From: Choanephora cucurbitarum
Lineage: Eukaryota > Mucoromycota > Mucoromycetes > Mucorales > Choanephoraceae
DNA: 64,000 nucleotides
Direction: 5' to 3'
Assembly (NCBI GenBank): GCA_025331435.1
Contig: JAIWNI010000134.1
Coordinates: forward strand, 1 to 64,000
The position numbers and the translations under genes were made by a program. The notes beneath the pieces were generated by a model. That model had not been told where the DNA came from. It searched no databases and saw nothing but the letters and a program-made list of their open reading frames with translations. This document shows, one piece after another, positions 1-12,130 of this stretch; positions within the stretch are counted from its first letter, which is position 1; every line of letters starts with the position of its first letter.

Positions 1-1123
1 CTTTTCTTAGTTGTCTTCGGTAGTTTGTTTTCGACTTGGGAAGTGCTGGATCGACTACGGAATTGAGTGAATAAAAGTCATAATAGAAAAAGATAAATAG
101 ACTTACGTTCAAGAATATAAATGATGGTATAAATATTCTGGCTTTGTGTGATGGTATCAATAATTCTTCGTTCTTGTAAGCTCACTATGAATGAATGTTA
201 GTTAAAGAGTGCATATAAGTCTTGAGCGACTATAACTTACTTAAAGCAAATATCAGGTTAAACATGTTTTGAGTGTCCATTTGAGAGCTGGGATCTTTGA
301 GGTCAATAGATTGAAATAGTTTGACTAACTTATTTACACAATCCTATTACAAAAAGAAAATAAGCATTTAATTTCTTTTTTTTTCTAGAAGTCTATGCTT
401 ACGCTAGAAATTATGAAGGATATCATTTTCTCTCGTTCTTCTGGAAGAAAGCTTAATATGACTTCGGCTGTTTCTTTTAAAGTAGACAGTTGAAGGTCAT
501 ATAAGGGTATCAATCCATTTGTGGTTTGTATTTGAATCAATGGTTGCATGTGCTCTGGTTTTTTTTTAAAAAAAGAAAGTAAGATAACTATGATAGTAAT
601 GATGATGGTTCAACTTACCACCGATGTTGGCGCGACCTTCTCCAATATATTGCCTAAGCAAGAATAAAAGTTAAGTTGCTATTCTACTAAAATATGTATA
701 TGTATAGAATAAGGGCATACCAGATTTTATCGCAACCAAGAGAGTCTTGGAAACTTAGTGCAAGGTCTTTACCAGTGTAATCAGTCCAGACGATGAGTGT
801 TTCTGAAAAATAGATGAGTTTCAAGGAAGAAAAGAAAGTCAAAAGGCTTATTTACCTTGTTGCTTTTGGAAGAAGCGTCCTGTAATTACTTCTGAATTTA
901 ATATGTATCTTCCGTTTTCTTCTGATTGGACTACAAGCATATCGGGATCGCCTTCCACTCCCTTAGAAAACGCGTTTTGAATTAATATAAAGTATTTAAA
1001 AGTAAATCTGTTCGTTACCATTTCGTAAATACAGTTGCCTGTGCCCATGTCTTCCCAGTTTGAATCAGACTGGAGTTGATACACCTTAGCTCGAAAGTTA
1101 GGTACACGACGTTCGGAAGACAT
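1..1123 (-). CDS. PP4 regulatory subunit 3 (SMEK/Psy2/falafel), 5' part
   Basis: This is the N-terminal part of the PP4 regulatory subunit 3, which targets the nuclear Ser/Thr phosphatase PP4 to substrates in DNA-damage response and cell-cycle control. Splicing the minus strand as 1123-1019, 961-856, 802-721, 653-619, 554-403, 343-241, 172-107 and 54-1 keeps frame at every junction. It gives an EVH1/PH-like domain ([24 protein letters not shown], then [20 protein letters not shown] and GCDKIW), followed by the start of the SMEK helical domain ([40 protein letters not shown]). The ATG at 1123 is the only start that fits the family. The gene is cut by the window edge, so the larger C-terminal part is missing. 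Identification is by remembered family similarity and is strong across five exons. Confidence 0.88.
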
Positions 1124-3276
1124 ACTGAGTGGTCGATCTGTGTATATAGATGTGTATGTGTATTTGTGTATATATGTGTGTGTATGATTGTATAGAGTGT
1201 TTTGACACGAAAATAAGAAAGGTTGTATATGTGTTTCTTATGAAGAGAGAACAAGAAAATGCTCAGGTATGGTTGAATTGAGTTTGGAGTATAAACTTGG
1301 AGCTGTTTTCTTTAAGTTAATAGAATACACGTATAACAGAATGCAATCAAATCAAAATAAAAATAAAAAAAATAGGACATTCACACGAAACTATCTAGAG
1401 CCTCTGATTGGCTCAGTTACACGATGACGCACCATTTTTTATCATTTACCTAGTACCTGAGCTGTATTATTAAAATTTTAACTTTTATGACATTTACATT
1501 TGTTCCAGCTATGACATCAAAAATCAAAATGATCAGCATCCTTTCAAAAGCCCTCTCCTCCCTTTTTTCAGCGACACTTTCAAAATCCCATGCTTAAGAA
1601 TGAAACTATACATAGCTTGCTTCTCTTGTTCCATATCGGATAGCAGTCACATATATCTTGTTGATCCATCATATAGAATGCAATTTAGTACTTTGAATCT
1701 ATCCCAATATGATTGAATATCACGCACCCAAAAAAAAGGGAGAAACAGTCTGAGCTTAAAATATGATTGTTCTGACTTAATTAGGAAGTGGCCTTATCTA
1801 GCCGATTGTTCATTGTATAAGGCATCTTACTTGATCAGAACGACAAGCAGAAAGGAACACTCTAGAAGAAAGGTCATTGGAATCGATTATGCCTAATTTG
1901 GAAAGCCTACAAAACAAACTATTTACAGCTGGATCAAAACATTCTCAAACCAACAAGAACCACCATGTAGATTCTGTGTCAAGCAAGAGAATCAAAGACT
2001 GTTGGCATTTTTCCTTTTATTTTCTGTGGCTTGCCAACAACATCGAGTCATTAGTAGATAAGTAATTAGATGCTAAAACAACAATCAATGCAATTGCCTT
2101 GAACAATGGCAAGCATTCTTGCAGAATATTATGCACATAATTTACTACTCAATTTTCTACCAAAAAAAAAGGCTTGAACTTTGATTACAGAAAGGAAGCA
2201 GTTTTCTTGCTCAACATTCTGTCATATAAACTAGCTTAATATCTTAGTATAAAATTAACAGCTTATCTCTCTTGCCTTCTTGTTTACTACCAACGTTGAA
2301 TGTCGCTATCAAGTCTATTTGAATTAGAGAAGGTTATAGACTGAAAACAAACAAATGCTATCATGTTGTTCATCCCAAGAAAATGGTTAGAGACTAAATA
2401 AGACTTGTGCACGTCAGCTTAATAGGGTTTCTACTGTTTGTTATTCTGTTTAGTGCTGAGTGAATGAAAGAGAGTAAATAAAACGATGATTGTCCGTTCG
2501 CTAAATGCTCTAAAAAATGGTAAAATTGAATCTTGAAACAGAAATATAGAATGAGCGACGTATTTCAACAAACAATTCATCAAGGTTTGCAGTAACAAAA
2601 TCGTATCGAGAAAAATGGGTACTATTTTTTTTTAAATTGGAGGAATGTATCATTAGCCTCTTTTTCAATTGAGGTGAACATTGTCTATACATCGTCATAC
2701 GAAAGTGTCAAGTGCAATGATTTACTCATAAAAAGGAAATGAACAGTTCGGCTTTTAGATAGTCTAATTGTGTCTTTATAGTAAATTGAGCTCTGTTGTT
2801 ATATATCTTTACTGAAAGTTCTTATTTTTAGTCTTGCATATACGTTATTTATACTAATTTGGAAATATGCTCTTCTCTTTCTCTCTCTCTTTTCTTTTTT
2901 GCTTTTTGCATATAGCTATTATTTACAACGTTACTGCATTTCTATTTGTTGTTATATAACACATGAAACAATCGTTCACCATTAAACGGCCCTAATAACC
3001 GAAAATCACCATTAGATAGTCATTCAATAATTCATCATTACGTAGAGAGAGAGGGAGAGAAAGTAGGCTGTAACAATGCTTTTAACAAATCAATGTGTTT
3101 TCTTTTTTTTAGAATATCTCAATAAATTAGAACCATTTATCCTCTCATTTTAAAATGCAGAAATAAACGGTGTGACAGCACTTAAGAAATAATCCCATAT
3201 ATAGTGCTATTTACTAAACAAAGATTCGATCAGATCAATTCGGAAAAAAGGCAAGCCCTGACATCTAACCCATATG
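1124..3276. other. Intergenic region between divergent genes
   Basis: This is the shared upstream region of the PP4R3 gene (minus) and the transporter gene (plus). It holds a TG/TA-rich simple stretch near 1135-1195 and AT-rich sequence. Short open frames at 1877-2065 and 2510-2698 have no recognisable features. I see no convincing gene. Confidence 0.6.
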
Positions 3277-3284
3277 TATATAAA
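3277..3284 (+). promoter_or_regulatory. TATA box of the AAAP transporter gene
   Basis: TATATAAA lies about 80 bp upstream of the transporter ATG at 3363 and is followed by a pyrimidine-rich stretch. The spacing fits a fungal core promoter. Functional use is inferred from position only. Confidence 0.5.
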
Positions 3285-3362
3285 GGGCCCACTTTTTTCT
3301 TGTCATTTCTTTCAGTTTTCTATATATTTCTTTGATATTATATATCTTGGCTTTCAATTGTT

Positions 3363-5790
3363 ATGTCTGATATTAAAGGAATTGGAAGTTTCGGCAGTAC
3401 TGCTTTACTCGTATCTTCGTTGACGGTAATACTTTTCTCCATTCTACTTCTTTAACTAAAAAAACCTTATTCATCTTTAGGGTCCAGGATTATCTACGAT
3501 TCCTGCCTTGTATCAATCGGTAAGCTATCTCAACAAAAATAAGATACAAACCAATATCAACCTTATTTCTTTTTTTTGGTAGGCTGGATGGATTATACCT
3601 GTTATTATCTTCATTATCATTGCTTTTTTATCTGGATGTTCAGCTCTGTTTGTTTGTGAAGCACTTTCTAATATCCGAGGCAATGAAAGGTTCCAGGCAA
3701 GTCAATAAAATATATGTTAGTTTTCTTCAACACCAAGCTAAACCAGAGTAAACTACAGGCTAAGGTTGAACTGACAACAATTGCTCAAGTATACCTTGGC
3801 AAGAAGTACCATTATTTCTTTCAAGTCATGCTCTTTTTGGCATTGCAAGCTGTCAATATCGCTAGTATTATTATCTCTACTCAAGTAAGCAAAAAAAAAT
3901 GAAAATATGTATGTGATTCTGTCTATTAACTACTTTGAAAAGACATTTGATAACATGATTATTGCTATATTCAAAGGCACTTGTGGAGCTGCCCTTTATC
4001 CTGGTGGTTGGGTTTGTGTAGGTGGTGAGAATGGAATTGATGGTAATTCGCCTTTCCCTACTACCTCCTTCTTTCTGTTTACTTTTGGATTCTTGCTCTC
4101 TGCTATCTTGATTATACCATTGGGCTTCTTTAGTTTGGTAGAAAACATTGCGTTCCAGATGATCTCCTTTACTGTCTTGACCGTTGTCTTGATTGTTTGG
4201 ATTGTTGGTTTTGGCCAAAGTGGTTTAGATCCAAACTTGTTACCAGCGACAGGAAGTAATGCAAGTATGGTATTGGGTATTGCTATCTTCAACTATAGTT
4301 TCATTACTACCATTCCATCATGGGTCAACAGTCTGCGACCTGATGTAAACATTCACCGATGTTTATGGGTTTCTGTGGTCATCTCTACTATCTTTTATAT
4401 TTTACTTGGTAAGCGATAAAAAAAAAGACTTTTTCAACGACTGTATTAATTCTACTTGTTCAAGGAATCTTTGGTGCTATGGCATATGAAATGGATGCTT
4501 CAAGTGATATTTTAGCTATTTTAAGTGCACATGGTAAACAAATGACTTAAACGTGTATTTGTCTCTTTGTTTTTAATCAATGTGTGTATAAATTATTTAG
4601 GTTCTGTTGCATCCAAAGTTATGGCTTATCTATTTCCTGTGTGTGCATTGGTCACTTCTATTCCTGTCTTTACTATTGTCATTCGATCCAATCTTTTGAG
4701 AGGTGAAATCTGTAGTAAGCACTGGGCTATCTTTTGGTCTAACCTGTTCCCTTGGATTGTTTGCATGTAAGATTACTATCTATATAATACGCATATTTAC
4801 TTAGTCATCAAATTAGTCCGTTGCAATCTACAGACTATGTTAATCAAATCCAAAACTGGAGTAGTCTCTTCTTTCAATCTGTAAGTGAAATATATATCTC
4901 CTGTAAGAAGCCCAACTCACATTATCTTTTAGACATGTAACTTTGTTCTCCCATTCATTCTCTATTTTGTCTCCAGGAAATATGTTGCTTCCGTTGAGCC
5001 GACTGAAAGTGTAAAGCAACCTACTTTGACCGAAAAGCAAATGATGATGCAAGACCAAGTCCCTGCTCCCTCGCCTATCTTACTGCAAAACCCTGACGAC
5101 AATGATGTTCGCATGTTTAACCCAGATGATAACTGCTCTATATCCATTCGTCGATCCAGCATCCATCACTCAAGATTCAGTCAAATGGAGCAGTCAGTGA
5201 TCGCTTATTCCCCTGCTATTGATAAAGTACCAGCCATTGTTTACAACAGCAATGTAGATCAATCACCTGTGATTCCAAAGCAACCATCTTCACCTTTACC
5301 TCATTACCATGGCCCTCCTAATGGTCTAGGCATTTCAGATCCTTCAGTTGTTCATGAAAGTCATCTTATGGTACCTTCTGCTACCCTCTCTGCTCCTGGA
5401 TCGCCAGATGTATCAAACTCAAAGAATCAACCACCACCTTTTATGTCACCTAAGTCGCCTGAGATTACTCAAGCACCCCCCTCGCCTATTCGTGGTCCCA
5501 TATCTCACCATTCGTCCATGTTGGCTAGCGTCTTTTCATTCAAATCTCCGTCTATGGTAGCACCTTTAGAGCAAGAGAAGCAAGAGGACGCGAAGTCAGG
5601 CGAATATGAAATGACACCAGAAGAGCGTCAGCATGAACTTCAACGATTTGTTGCCTTTAAGCCAAAACGCTGGCTCAATCCATTTTATCTTGCAATCATA
5701 TCATGTGCTATACTTAGTCTTTCATTGCTGTTTATGATTATCTACAGTTTAGCATTGCTCGGTATGGGTGTAAATATTTATGAAGATTAG
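3363..5790 (+). CDS. AAAP-family amino acid transporter (Aa_trans)
   Basis: The gene encodes a predicted 654-aa membrane protein of the amino acid/auxin permease type, likely moving amino acids across the plasma or vacuolar membrane. Nine exons are supported: 3363-3425, 3481-3519, 3583-3696, 3759-3884, 3943-4408, 4465-4533, 4601-4766, 4817-4880 and 4933-5790. The N-terminus (STALLVSSLTGPGLSTIPAL) is the typical TM1 region of Aa_trans proteins, and about ten further hydrophobic segments follow. Residues about 395-610 form a long hydrophilic Pro/Ser-rich segment. A basic stretch (KPKRWLNPF) and one last TM helix follow it, ending GMGVNIYED. The intron at 3697-3758 starts with GC in an AG|GCAAGT context. 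Substrate is unknown. Confidence 0.82.
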
Positions 5791-7527
5791 GTTTACTTCC
5801 GCTATCAAAACTGCTCTTTCGCTTTGAGAAAAAACCTGTTGTATATTAATTTTTTTAGATTCGCTTAAATCAATAAATTCTCGTTCAATTCAACCTGTGA
5901 TATATGTGCAGCTATTTATAACTAAGATAGGATAATAATAGCTTTATTTGGTTAAAAAATACTGGATAAAAAAAATAATGATATGATTTGGCTTACTTTT
6001 GCTAATCTCTTTGCTCGCGTTTGTAGTTGGAACCAAAGAGAAAAGCAAAAGCAGTGGCACATTGGATAATCTATAGGTTATTTTCATAGTGGTACAAAGA
6101 AGAGAAGGCAAGAAAGGGCATTTGTAGGGTTCATCTAGGGGTAGAAGAACCTCCCTCAATTCACCTATGATCTTGTTCTTAAAATCAGGAACCTTTAGGG
6201 CAATGTTAGCCATTTGACCTTTGCTACTAGATATTTTGTTTGCCTCTTTTTTTCTCGCTGAATTATAGGAAGGATAAACAAGGAAACGTTCGAGTCATTT
6301 TACACTGATTTTCCTAGCCCTCAATTGTTTTCCGACATATATCTCTATATCCTCTTTTCTAACTCAAACCTGCATTTCCTTTAGTATCTGGTCTATTTGA
6401 CAGATGTTTCTGATCTCTTTTTACACAATACAACATCTTATTTGAATCATTTCCAAAACTTCTCATTCATAACAATATCTAAATAATTTGACAGCTTAAA
6501 TTATTAGCATATAGACTCTCTGAATCTTCCTTGAAAAACAATTTCTTGACTCTTAATCTTATTTACTTCAGATTGTTCTGCTTATAAATAGTATCATATC
6601 GCCCTATTGTATTGTCCAAAGTTTCCTTAATACTTCAGTCTAACATTGCATTTCTCTTTTTATTGGAGTCATAACTCTTTTATTCTACCTACTACTACTA
6701 TAGTCGGACGACTTAAAATATACAATTGTTCCTTTTCAGTTGTATCTTTATTATTAAAGCAGGAAATAATCCAGCATTTTATAACTATATGTTCTAGCAC
6801 TTCTTTACGTCATTCTCCTTTATACTTCTTGCTATTCTTGTTTTCTTCTACTGCTACAAATCAACTAAAGCAATGTCTATGTCTATCATCTTCCGATCTT
6901 TCTTGTTACACTCTTGATATCAAACTTATCCCAATATTGTTCAAAACTCACATTGACATTTACTTAATGTACAAATCAATCTCTTATTATTACTAACGCA
7001 GGACAAACTTTTCAATCTTACCCAATAAAATATCAACATTATATTATTCAATTGGTTAACGGCACATCCAGACGATTGATGACACACCAAGTAACTAAGT
7101 TTAGATAGGGCTGTCGTCATTAGGATGAACAAATATAAATACTAATATCGTTTCAAATAAATAAACTAGAAGCTCTTTCTCACTTTTGTTCTTATTATAT
7201 ACTTTTGACATTGAGCTTGCCGCTCAAGGCATGCTACATTTACATATTATTAAACACATCCCCTGGTTAGTTGCTTGTACACTTAATTATTATATCATTT
7301 AAAGCTTGTTACTTAAACAATGTGGTGCTCATTACACATAACCTTGCTGCCTAATTATTCCGTTATATCTATTTGATTCTCTTTTACAAGTTACTACAAA
7401 AACTATCCTTTGACCTGTAGCAATGTCTTTGCTACACTGAAGAAACAATTAAAATAGTGGTGATAGCCTAAAGTGGTAGAGGCTCCATTTTTTATGCTAC
7501 ACGCACTGCCCGGTAAAAATAAAAAAT
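5791..7527. other. AT-rich intergenic region
   Basis: This stretch lies between the transporter stop and the tRNA gene. It is AT-rich with scattered T tracts. A small minus-strand open frame at 5944-6213 and a plus-strand one at 6646-6996 lack family similarity, splice logic or neighbours to support them. I see nothing firm here. Confidence 0.5.
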
Positions 7528-7600
7528 GCTCATTACAGGGGTCGAACCTGTGACCTTGGCGTTATTAGCACCACGCTCTAACCAACTGAGCTAAACGAGC
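7528..7600 (-). tRNA. tRNA-Ile (anticodon AAU)
   Basis: Read on the minus strand, 73 nt fold as a complete tRNA. The acceptor stem is GCTCGTT/AATGAGC with one G-T pair. The D arm is GCTC...GAGC. The anticodon loop is CTAATAA (anticodon AAT, read IAU). The T arm is ACAGG-TTCGACC-CCTGT. Box A (TAGCTCAGTTGG) and box B (GGTTCGACCCC) are intact, there is no intron, and a run of six T immediately follows the 3' end as a Pol III terminator. The first 15 nt are duplicated at 12421-12435 on the far side of the LINE, so the retrotransposon entered this gene but left it complete. Confidence 0.96.
7586..7600 (+). repeat. Target-site duplication, left copy (inside tRNA-Ile)
   Basis: CTGAGCTAAACGAGC on the plus strand is nt 1-15 of the tRNA. 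The same 15 nt recur exactly at 12421-12435, bracketing the LINE. Confidence 0.93.
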
Positions 7601-7821
7601 ACTTTTCTTTCGCTTTTTGAATACTTTTAGTCCTTCGTATACCTCTATCACGTGACTTGAAGCTCAAGAACTAGCCAATTACATTGCTCATACACTCAAG
7701 AAGTATACTAGCAACGCACAAACACTCTCATCGCTCATAGACATAACTTGCAACAAAGCTTAGACCACCAGTACCTCTATTTTCACATTTATACGAGTCG
7801 TTTTGAAAGTTAGTTTTCAAG

Positions 7822-8760
7822 ATGACTACACCAATGCAACAAACTGCACCCACCTCTTTTGTTCGCAATCAACCCGTTGACTTGCAACATCTTCAGACAC
7901 TTGTGTTGCAGTTGCAACAACAGGTTCAACAACATGATGGGCTCTTCAAACATATCGAGTCTCTTCAAGAAAAAATTTTTTCCCTTGAGGAAAAAAATAA
8001 AAAACTAATCTCTGAGAATGAAAGACTTCTCAATTTAGTCAACTCACAGGTAGCTAATCCTGTACGCTCTGTATCAGATGATACAAATGGTACCTCTGCT
8101 TCTTCTTGGGCCGCTGCTGCTGCCAAACCTGCTCTCTCCTCTCCTGTCTCTGCTGCTGCACCTGCCAAAAAGGCTCGTGCACCTTCTACAAAAAAGCGTG
8201 CTGCTGCTGCTCGTGCTTTTATGAGCCCTGGGGCCAAAGGTCCTCAAGGCTTTAAATATGTTTACCTTGGCCGCTCTCGTAAGATCAATAGATCTGAGGT
8301 TCGTTCTCGTCTTCGCCGCATTGGCGTTGATACCGGCCGTGTCCTTGACATTTCTTTTCCTGCTTCTGGTGTTCTCGGTGTCCTGATGCATGTGCAGTAT
8401 GTGGAGCAATTCACTGCTGTCATGCAGAAGGCTGGTGCTGAACTGATCTCGGATTTCGATCCATTGGATCCAGTTCACCTTGCTGACCCCAAGTTTGCCT
8501 CTCTCTCTGCTGATCAGCGTGCTGATCAGTTGCACGAACTTGTGCACAGTCGTGCCCTTGACACTCTTTCTTTCCTTCGTCCTCTTGTTGTCGGTTCTGT
8601 TGCTCGTTCCTTTTTGGAGTGGGGTTGGATCGATGAATCCGATCTTCATGCTGCCGTTAGTGAAGCTAGTGCTCGCCACCAAGCTGCTAACCCAAACTCC
8701 AAGTCATTTGCTTTCAGCAAGAATGCATCTGATGATTGCAGTTCTGTAATGTCTCTTTAA
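7822..8760 (+). CDS. LINE ORF1 protein (gag-like, coiled coil)
   Basis: The predicted 312-aa protein probably binds element RNA as in other two-ORF LINEs. Residues about 15-75 form a Gln/Leu-rich coiled coil (LQTLVLQLQQQVQQH, IESLQEKIFSLEEKNKKL). An Ala/Lys-rich basic linker follows (KKARAPSTKKRAAAARAF). Residues about 145-205 form a compact alpha/beta segment (FKYVYLGRSRKINRSEVRSR, IGVDTGRVLDISF) that could be RRM-like. No CCHC knuckles are present in ORF1. The stop codon TAA overlaps the ORF2 ATG (TAATG at 8758-8762). The frame is intact and uses many GC-ending codons, unlike the neighbouring genes. Confidence 0.85.
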   Translation: MTTPMQQTAPTSFVRNQPVDLQHLQTLVLQLQQQVQQHDGLFKHIESLQEKIFSLEEKNKKLISENERLLNLVNSQVANPVRSVSDDTNGTSASSWAAAAAKPALSSPVSAAAPAKKARAPSTKKRAAAARAFMSPGAKGPQGFKYVYLGRSRKINRSEVRSRLRRIGVDTGRVLDISFPASGVLGVLMHVQYVEQFTAVMQKAGAELISDFDPLDPVHLADPKFASLSADQRADQLHELVHSRALDTLSFLRPLVVGSVARSFLEWGWIDESDLHAAVSEASARHQAANPNSKSFAFSKNASDDCSSVMSL

Positions 8761-11700
8761 TGAGTCCTCTTACAGATCCTTTCTCTACACAAAACCCCTT
8801 CCGCTCCTTTTCTCTCAGCATCTGGAATGCCAACGGTCTTCGGGCCTCAACAGTCCATGATGTTCTTTCCCATGTCCTTCACACTGATGTCCTCTTTGTG
8901 ACAGAAACTTGGCTCACTGCTGGCTATCTACCAATTGAATGGTCTCAGTACCATCTCTATGGCAAGAAGCTAGTTAATGCTCACAACCGTGGATCTGGTG
9001 GTGTTTCGGCACTCATCTCTCCCCATTGCCAACACTCTGTCTCTCAACTTCCCTCCCCCAATGCATACACTCTTTCTTTGAAAATTGATAAGGTCAATGT
9101 GCATTGTGTTTATTTTCCACCCAGTATCTCTAATGATCTGGTGTTATCCGCTTTACAACAAATCCCCCTTCACTCTGACTCCATTATCTGTGGTGACTTC
9201 AATGCTCGCTTTGGTGCTCTTACCGGTGATTCCGCTACCAATCCCCCGTGGACTTGCTATGGCAACATGGCTTGAACAATGTGGGTTGGCTGTGCTTAAC
9301 TCGTCTCTTTCGCCTGGTGTTGCTACCTTTTCTACGTTTCGGCGTGAAAGGGAAATTAGTAGCATCATTGATCTGTTCGTGACAAATATACCTGCAAAGG
9401 ATATGCGTTCGGCTCAGATCGTGGTTGAATCAGACTTGTCTCTTGGCTCTGACCATAGATTGTTGACTCTGTCTTTCGACTATGCGTCTGTAGCTGATGG
9501 CGCTTCGGCGCCAACCTTGGCTCCTAGACGGCTTTGGAACCTGTCTCGCTTGCAAGATAAGGAACCTCTAGAACTGTTTAGGTTCAAGTTTCGGTCTAGT
9601 GTGTCGCCTCTGTGTGATGCACTGTCCACTCTGGTCGCTTCTCCTCCTACATGCCGTCCTGACATTGATGGTCTGAATGCCACTCTCAATGAGTGCTTTT
9701 ACCACTCTCTAGATGGTTCGGTTGGTGTGAGAGCACCTCGGTCTGGTAAGTGGTGGAAGAAGTACTGGACTTCGGAAATCGAGTCTGCTGCTCGTGAACG
9801 CGATCGCTGTTATAGTATGTGGCGTCACTGCCCTAGGTGTTAACAAAGCGTACTGGTGGTCAAAGCATCTTGATGCCCATCGTTCTTTTCGTCGTCTAGT
9901 ATCAAAGGCAAAACGTCTCTCTTGGAAGAATTTCTGTGCCCAACTGGAAAAAGATTTCTCAAAAGCTACGGCCTCTCTTTCAAGGATAAAAAGGCGTCGT
10001 GACTGCTCATCAACCTATGCTCATCCTGACGGTCCTGCTGCATCAGTGGATACCATGGCCTCTCACTTGGCCACTGTCTACAACGGTTCCCTTTTGCCTG
10101 CGCCTGACGCTCGCCCTTCTGCTCCATCACCTCACGATAGTTTGCTTCCCTATGCTCTACCTCAAGATTTGGACATTTTCTCTGTAGATGCTATCATGGA
10201 TCACATCAAGCGGTTACCTCTACGCAAGGCACCGGGTAGCGATCACCTGAAAGCAGAAATGCTGAAGGCCGTTGCAACGGACCTTGCCCCGCTCCTCTCT
10301 CTCTTCTTCTCTCTGTGTTATCAATGGTCTTACACTCCTTCTCTCTGGCGTCTCGCCAATGTCTTCCCGATACACAAGAAAAACGATCCCTCTGATCCTG
10401 CAAACTATCGGCCAATCTCTCTGACGTCGGTTATGCGTAAGCTCTTTGAGTTTGCCATCTCTGACTGTCTCTATGAACACTCGCCTCCACTTGACATTGC
10501 GCAAGGTGGCTTTCGCCCGCAGCGTAGCCCTCTGGATCAAGCCCTCTGCTTGCATGACTTGATGCATGACTACCTGCTTACCAATCATTGCCGTCCTGTG
10601 GTTGCTTTCCTTGACATCAAGGCTGCTTATGACACAGTTGACCGACGTGTCATCTGGAATGCTCTGGCTGATTCTTCTCTACCTCGCCCACTTCTTGGAT
10701 TGCTCATCAACTTGTTTGATGACGTTCAGATTTCGGTGCTGATCGCTAATCATTCCTCTGCGCCTTTTACTCCTGTCACTGGTGTTCTACAAGGCTCTGT
10801 TCTCTCCCCGCATCTGTACTCTTTGTACATCAACTCGCTTCCCTCTGCTCTCCGCGCTGCTGCCTCGGATGGTACTACTTCGGTATGTCCACCAGGTTCG
10901 CCTTCTTCTCCTTCCTCTCCTTCTCCTCCTCCTTCGCCAATTCCTTTGAATTGCCTTCTCTTCGCGGATGACGTTGCGATCATTGGCTCTCGTAGTCAGG
11001 TCCAACGGATGCTGAACATTGCTGCTGAGCATTCTCGCTCCCTCGGATATCGCTGGAGTCCGTCTAAATGTGCAGTCCTCAACGCACGACCTGATGGCCC
11101 ACGATTGACGTTGTACGATGAACCGTTACCGCTCGTTGACGAATTTGTATACCTCGGTGTACCTTTTCGCTCAAAGGGCATTTCTGGTCCAGATCTTGTC
11201 TCTTTTCGTGCAGCTAAGGCTGTCAAGACCATGGCCCTGCTGGTCTCAGTAGGTGTCCACCGTAACGGCTTCTCTCTCCTCCTGTCCTCTCGACTGTATG
11301 CCTGCTTTATCCGTCCCAAGATAGAGTATGGCCTGGCTATTGCCCGTCTCTCTTCAACAGACATGAAACAGCTCGATGACCTTCAAAACCGGCTGGTCCG
11401 TATGTTCATTGGTGGCTCTTGGTTTCAAGTAGCAAAACACATCACTTGCCTGCCTGCTATGATTCATAGGTACAATGTCCTTGTCACTAGATACGTTCTT
11501 CGTGTACAATACCTCCCTGATGACTGCTTGCTTGTGCTCTTACGTGATCAACTACGGTACCCTCGCCTCTCTAAGCTTCTTCAACAGAATGCTCTCTACC
11601 TCTCTCTCCCTGATCCACCGCCTGTCTCTAATGTTGAGCTTCGTGCTCACTTTAGACGATATTGGCAGGATCAGTTCAACCGCCAAATGGCAACTCAAGC

Positions 11701-12130
11701 TTCTCGTGGCCGTGCTGTCCTCTTGCGTGCCTGTCGTCCGTGCACTTATAAGCCGGATCCCATCCTCTACCTCCCAATGACAACCACTGCTCGCAGTCGG
11801 CTTGTTCGTTGGCGTCTAGGTCGCTTTGCGAACCTTCGTGAAGAATGCCCTTGTCTCTCTGGTGCCTTCATTTCAAGAGATCACTTCTTGTCTTGTCGTG
11901 CACTTGACTCTGAACTCTTTTCTGCTCTCCCCTCTCCTCCTGCTGGCGTTCATTTGATCGACCATGCACTCAACTCTCTGCCTCTCAAGGCCTCCACTGG
12001 TCCACCACCCTTTTGGTCTGCTCTGCTCCAGTTGCTTTATGCAATCGACTCTCTGGTACATCCTCTTGCTACCATCGCTCCTGAACCCGATCCCCAAGGA
12101 TCGTGGCTTCCTCCATCGCTCTCATCTTAG
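8760..12130 (+). pseudogene. LINE ORF2: endonuclease-reverse transcriptase, two frameshifts
   Basis: The ORF supplies nicking and reverse transcription for the element. The start ATG at 8760 shares its A with the ORF1 stop. The endonuclease domain shows WNANGL, VTETWL, ICGDFNARFG, SSIIDLFVTN and GSDHRL. The RT shows PIHKKNDPSDPANYRPISLT, FLDIKAAYDTVDR, GVLQGSVLSP and the catalytic LLFADDVAII. A C-terminal CxC-x8-H-x4-C knuckle (ECPCLSG...RDHFLSC) follows. Frame changes once at the five-C run 9243-9247, where reading requires skipping one base, and again between about 9794 and 9843; both behave like +1 insertions. Between and after these breaks the frame is clean to the stop at 12130, so damage is recent or reflects sequence error. 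Confidence 0.88.

Noticed and set aside
848..1123. Single-exon 91-aa protein
   Set aside because: It is exons 1 and 2 of PP4R3 read through a 57-nt intron in frame; later exons extend the conserved domain.
6646..6996. 116-codon plus-strand ORF
   Set aside because: T-rich composition, no domain, no splice partners and no supporting neighbour.
9085..9843. Separate 252-aa gene
   Set aside because: It is the middle of LINE ORF2 between two frame disruptions, carrying the second half of the endonuclease domain.
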